Source: Williamwhitmania sp.
GTDB lineage: Bacteria > Bacteroidota > Bacteroidia > Bacteroidales > Williamwhitmaniaceae
DNA length: 57,148 nucleotides
NCBI GenBank assembly: GCA_035529935.1
Contig: DATKVT010000198.1
Coordinates: 1 to 57,148, forward strand
Direction of reading: 5' to 3'
The notes under the pieces were generated by a model that worked only from the letters and a program-made list of their open reading frames with translations, ran no database searches and was not told where the DNA came from. Shown piece after piece: positions 54,995 to 57,148 of the stretch. Within the stretch, counting starts at the first letter, position 1. Each line of letters opens with the position of its first letter. The position numbers and the translations under genes are program-made.

Positions 54995-55022
54995 CAAATG
55001 TACTACTTTTTTAGTCGTTCAA
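54995..55022 (-). promoter_or_regulatory. Candidate mtaB promoter inside the ppx/gppA 3' end
   Basis: TACATTTG on the minus strand (55002-54995) fits TAnnTTTG and lies 27 bases before ATG 54967. A TTG 17 bases further up (55022-55020) is a weak -33. The gap is shorter than usual. Confidence 0.35.
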
Positions 55023-55932
55023 TTTTAGCATTTAGCTTATTCTTGTCCTTCTTAAACTCTTTATAGAGCTTTTTAGCAATACCGTCGGATACACCAATGG
55101 TGGGAACAATTATGTTTTTGGAACCTAACCATCCTGAAACCGACAAAAAAAGTTGGGTGGCAGGAACTATAACATCGGCTCGGTCCGGATTCAGACCAAG
55201 GTCGGAAACACGCTCTTCGTAGGTGAGTTGGGTTAACTTTTTAAAAAGACTTTTTAGCTCCAAGGGGTCGATGATGTTTTGATCTTTTTTGCCCAGCATT
55301 CGGCTAATCTTATTTATATTACCACCTGAACCGATAATGTCGACCTGTCCAAAGTCAGCTTTAATCTCTTTTACCCAAGCTTCCAGAATGTTCCATTTTT
55401 CTTTAGGAACTTGCTTATTCAAGAGCCTTAGCGTTCCAATGTTAAATGATCTTGAACGTTTGACTTTTTTATCAATAAAAAGGGAAAGTTCCGTGCTTCC
55501 ACCACCAACATCCATGTATAGGTATGGCTTGGCGTTGATAACTTTATCGGTGATTTGGTTTGAGTAGATAATCTTCGCCTCTTCTTTTCCGTCTATTATC
55601 TCAATCTCAACCCCGCTCTCAATCAATATGCGTTGGGCAATTTCTTCTCCATTTTGGGCTTCACGCATGGCGGAGGTGGCACAGGCTCGGTATGCCTCAA
55701 CCTCATTTACCAACATAAGGTGCTTAAAGGCTAGCATTAATCTCGTTAGACGATCTGCGTTTCTATCGCTTATCCTATGCACGGTAAAGGCATCCTCTCC
55801 AAGTCTAACCGGCATGCGGATTAAAGCAGATTTTTTAAATTCTGTTTTCCCTTTATTTTCAACTACATTGGTAAATAGCAGACGAACTGCATTTGAGCCA
55901 ATGTCTATTGCGGCAAATTTGTGTATTTCCAA
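55003..55932 (-). CDS. ppx: Exopolyphosphatase / pppGpp phosphatase (Ppx/GppA family)
   Basis: A 309-residue member of the ASKHA fold: AAIDIGSNAVRLLFTNV (phosphate 1), an EEAKIIYSN segment and MDVGGGSTELSLF (phosphate 2). It is the short form, near 300 residues with no C-terminal HD domain, as common in Bacteroidota. It hydrolyses polyphosphate or pppGpp. The start is TTG at 55932; no ATG or GTG lies upstream before the in-frame stop. It follows ppk1 after 15 bases, matching the common ppk-ppx pairing. Confidence 0.88.
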   Translation of the reverse strand: MEIHKFAAIDIGSNAVRLLFTNVVENKGKTEFKKSALIRMPVRLGEDAFTVHRISDRNADRLTRLMLAFKHLMLVNEVEAYRACATSAMREAQNGEEIAQRILIESGVEIEIIDGKEEAKIIYSNQITDKVINAKPYLYMDVGGGSTELSLFIDKKVKRSRSFNIGTLRLLNKQVPKEKWNILEAWVKEIKADFGQVDIIGSGGNINKISRMLGKKDQNIIDPLELKSLFKKLTQLTYEERVSDLGLNPDRADVIVPATQLFLSVSGWLGSKNIIVPTIGVSDGIAKKLYKEFKKDKNKLNAKIERLKK

Positions 55933-55947
55933 TATTTCTCAGTTTTT

Positions 55948-57148
55948 TTAGTCCTCTGAAATATGCCTATAATACTTGCGTAGCTCTAATTGTGATCGAA
56001 AAGGCGGTCGGTTGTCGCTGCCTTTATAGCTATTGGTCTGGTTCTCATCAATGATTCTTGCTTTCTGATTATCCATCAAACCATAAAGTACAACAGTTTT
56101 AAGTTCATCTTTTAGGCGTGGATCAAAAATAGGGGCTGCAACCTCCACTCTACGGTCGAGGTTTCTACTCATCCAGTCTGCGGAGGATATGTAGCACAGC
56201 TCGTTACCGTTATTAGCAAAAATGAGGATTCTTGAGTGCTCTAAAAATCTGTCTATAATGGAAACAACTTCAATGTTTTCGCTCAGGCCTGGTAGGTTTG
56301 GTATTAGCGCACAGACACCCCTAACGACCAACCTTATTTTCACCCCTGCATTATTGGCTTCATACAGCTTATCTATAATGACCTCGTCAACTAAGTTGTT
56401 TATTTTGCCAAGGATATAGGCTGGTTTTCCCTCCATGGCATTCTCAATTTCTTTGTCTACAAGAGACAAAAGTCGCTTACGCATGTGGTTTGGAGATACC
56501 AGCAAGTGCCTGTATGGTAGCACTCGGTATGGATGTTCCAGAAAGGTGAAAACCCGCTCAACCTCCGAAGTTATTCGCCCATCAGAGGTAAGCAAGGTGA
56601 TATCGGTATAGACATTGGCGTTTCCTTCGTGAAAGTTTCCTGTGCTCACCGATGCATAGCGCATGAGTTTGTTGCCTTCCTGGCGGGTAATAAGGGTCAT
56701 CTTACAATGCACCTTCAGTGCTGCCACGCCAAAAAGCACGTTTACGCCCGCCTCCTCCATTTTTTCGGACCAATAAATATTTGATTTTTCGTCGAAACGA
56801 GCCTTGAGCTCTACCATGGCGGTCACCTCTTTCCCGTTTTGTGCAGCGTTAATCAATGCACTAATAACTTTCGACTCGGTAGCTACTCGGTACAGCGTTA
56901 TCTTTATTGACTTTACTTCCGGGTCAATGGCTGCCTCTTTCAGCAATCGAATGTAGTAGGAGAAGTTATGGTAGGGATAATGGAGCAGTAGATCCCTCTC
57001 TTTCATTACTTGTAGAATGGACTTATTCTTGTCTAAAACAGGAATAGGAACGGACTTAAGCGGCTCATATACCAAACTCTTTTTCCCAAGATTCGGGAAT
57101 TTAAGGAAGTCTTTAAAGTTATGGTATCTACCTCCAGCAATTACCATG
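55948..57148 (-). CDS. ppk1: Polyphosphate kinase 1, C-terminal part (cut by window end)
   Basis: Makes polyphosphate from ATP reversibly. The 399 visible residues are the C-terminal two-thirds of PPK1 and the reading frame runs off the window edge. RYHNFKDFLKFPNLGK opens the visible part; HCKMTLITR and HSRILIF are the two HxK/HxR (phospholipase-D-like) motifs with the phosphorylated histidine. YRVLPYRHLLVSPNHMR and DRRVEVAAPIFDP follow. The apparent ATG at 57147 is internal to the family, so it is not the start. It pairs with ppx. Confidence 0.93.
   Translation of the reverse strand, partial: MVIAGGRYHNFKDFLKFPNLGKKSLVYEPLKSVPIPVLDKNKSILQVMKERDLLLHYPYHNFSYYIRLLKEAAIDPEVKSIKITLYRVATESKVISALINAAQNGKEVTAMVELKARFDEKSNIYWSEKMEEAGVNVLFGVAALKVHCKMTLITRQEGNKLMRYASVSTGNFHEGNANVYTDITLLTSDGRITSEVERVFTFLEHPYRVLPYRHLLVSPNHMRKRLLSLVDKEIENAMEGKPAYILGKINNLVDEVIIDKLYEANNAGVKIRLVVRGVCALIPNLPGLSENIEVVSIIDRFLEHSRILIFANNGNELCYISSADWMSRNLDRRVEVAAPIFDPRLKDELKTVVLYGLMDNQKARIIDENQTNSYKGSDNRPPFRSQLELRKYYRHISED

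Noticed and set aside
1..57148. CRISPR arrays, tRNA/rRNA genes, insertion sequences, prophage
   Set aside because: No regularly spaced repeats, no cloverleaf-like intergenic sequence and no transposase or phage genes were seen on either strand.

Overview
The window looks like a piece of a Bacteroidota chromosome, probably Bacteroidales or a close relative. The evidence is type IX secretion genes (porU, porV, a PorP/SprF barrel, gldJ), PD40/TPR/OmpA envelope proteins, a Bacteroidota-type AMP nucleosidase, and promoter-like TTG-N(17-20)-TAnnTTTG motifs with almost no Shine-Dalgarno sequences. Genes are densely packed, and the longest gene-free stretch is under 300 bases. I see no rRNA, tRNA, CRISPR array, insertion sequence, phage or plasmid module. 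Most of the content is core housekeeping and envelope biogenesis.

Layout. 1-50 is a fold-back copy of 120-162 and is probably a contig-end artefact. It is followed by the 3' end of a branched-chain 2-oxoacid dehydrogenase E1 gene. 0.6-7.5 kb holds an NhaC-type antiporter, YqgE and a minus-strand cluster (amn, holA, rhomboid, GmhB-like phosphatase, class IV aminotransferase), then a cupin. 7.7-9.8 kb holds a stand-alone HsdR_N nuclease-like protein and a class V aminotransferase. 9.8-16.8 kb is a minus-strand operon of three TPR/PD40-propeller paralogues with different C-terminal anchors, ending in a GNAT acetyltransferase. 17-23.3 kb holds the 2-oxoacid dehydrogenase E2, a GT2 fused to a degenerate sugar-phosphotransferase module, an aminotransferase with an unusual leader, a TPR protein and recR. 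23.4-29.1 kb holds a Na+/solute symporter, ChaN-like protein, RDD protein and alaS. 29.2-33.4 kb is a five-gene plus-strand operon (two M23 peptidases, MerR, Nif3-like, zinc ribbon). 33.5-37.6 kb holds a LemA/TPM/TPM operon and hutU. 37.6-44.3 kb holds a small lipoprotein and the minus-strand run porU-porV-ispF-CoA-binding-thioredoxin. 44.4-49.1 kb holds porP/sprF-gldJ-murF-ppa. 49.2-57.1 kb is a minus-strand series: ppk1 (cut by the window end), ppx/gppA, mtaB, an inositol-phosphatase-like gene, a lipid A acyltransferase-like gene, a GT2 and an acyl-CoA ligase.

How it fits together. The strongest theme is the outer membrane. PorU and PorV are the attachment-complex sortase and shuttle of type IX secretion, GldJ is an essential lipoprotein of the same machine, and the PD40/OmpA protein resembles the PorE family that tethers the machine to peptidoglycan. 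MurF, M23 peptidases, acyltransferase and glycosyltransferases supply the envelope. No clearly new defence or mobile system is visible. The items most worth following up are the PD40 triplet, the GT2/degenerate-transferase fusion, the stand-alone HsdR_N protein and the aminotransferase leader with its Shine-Dalgarno sequence.
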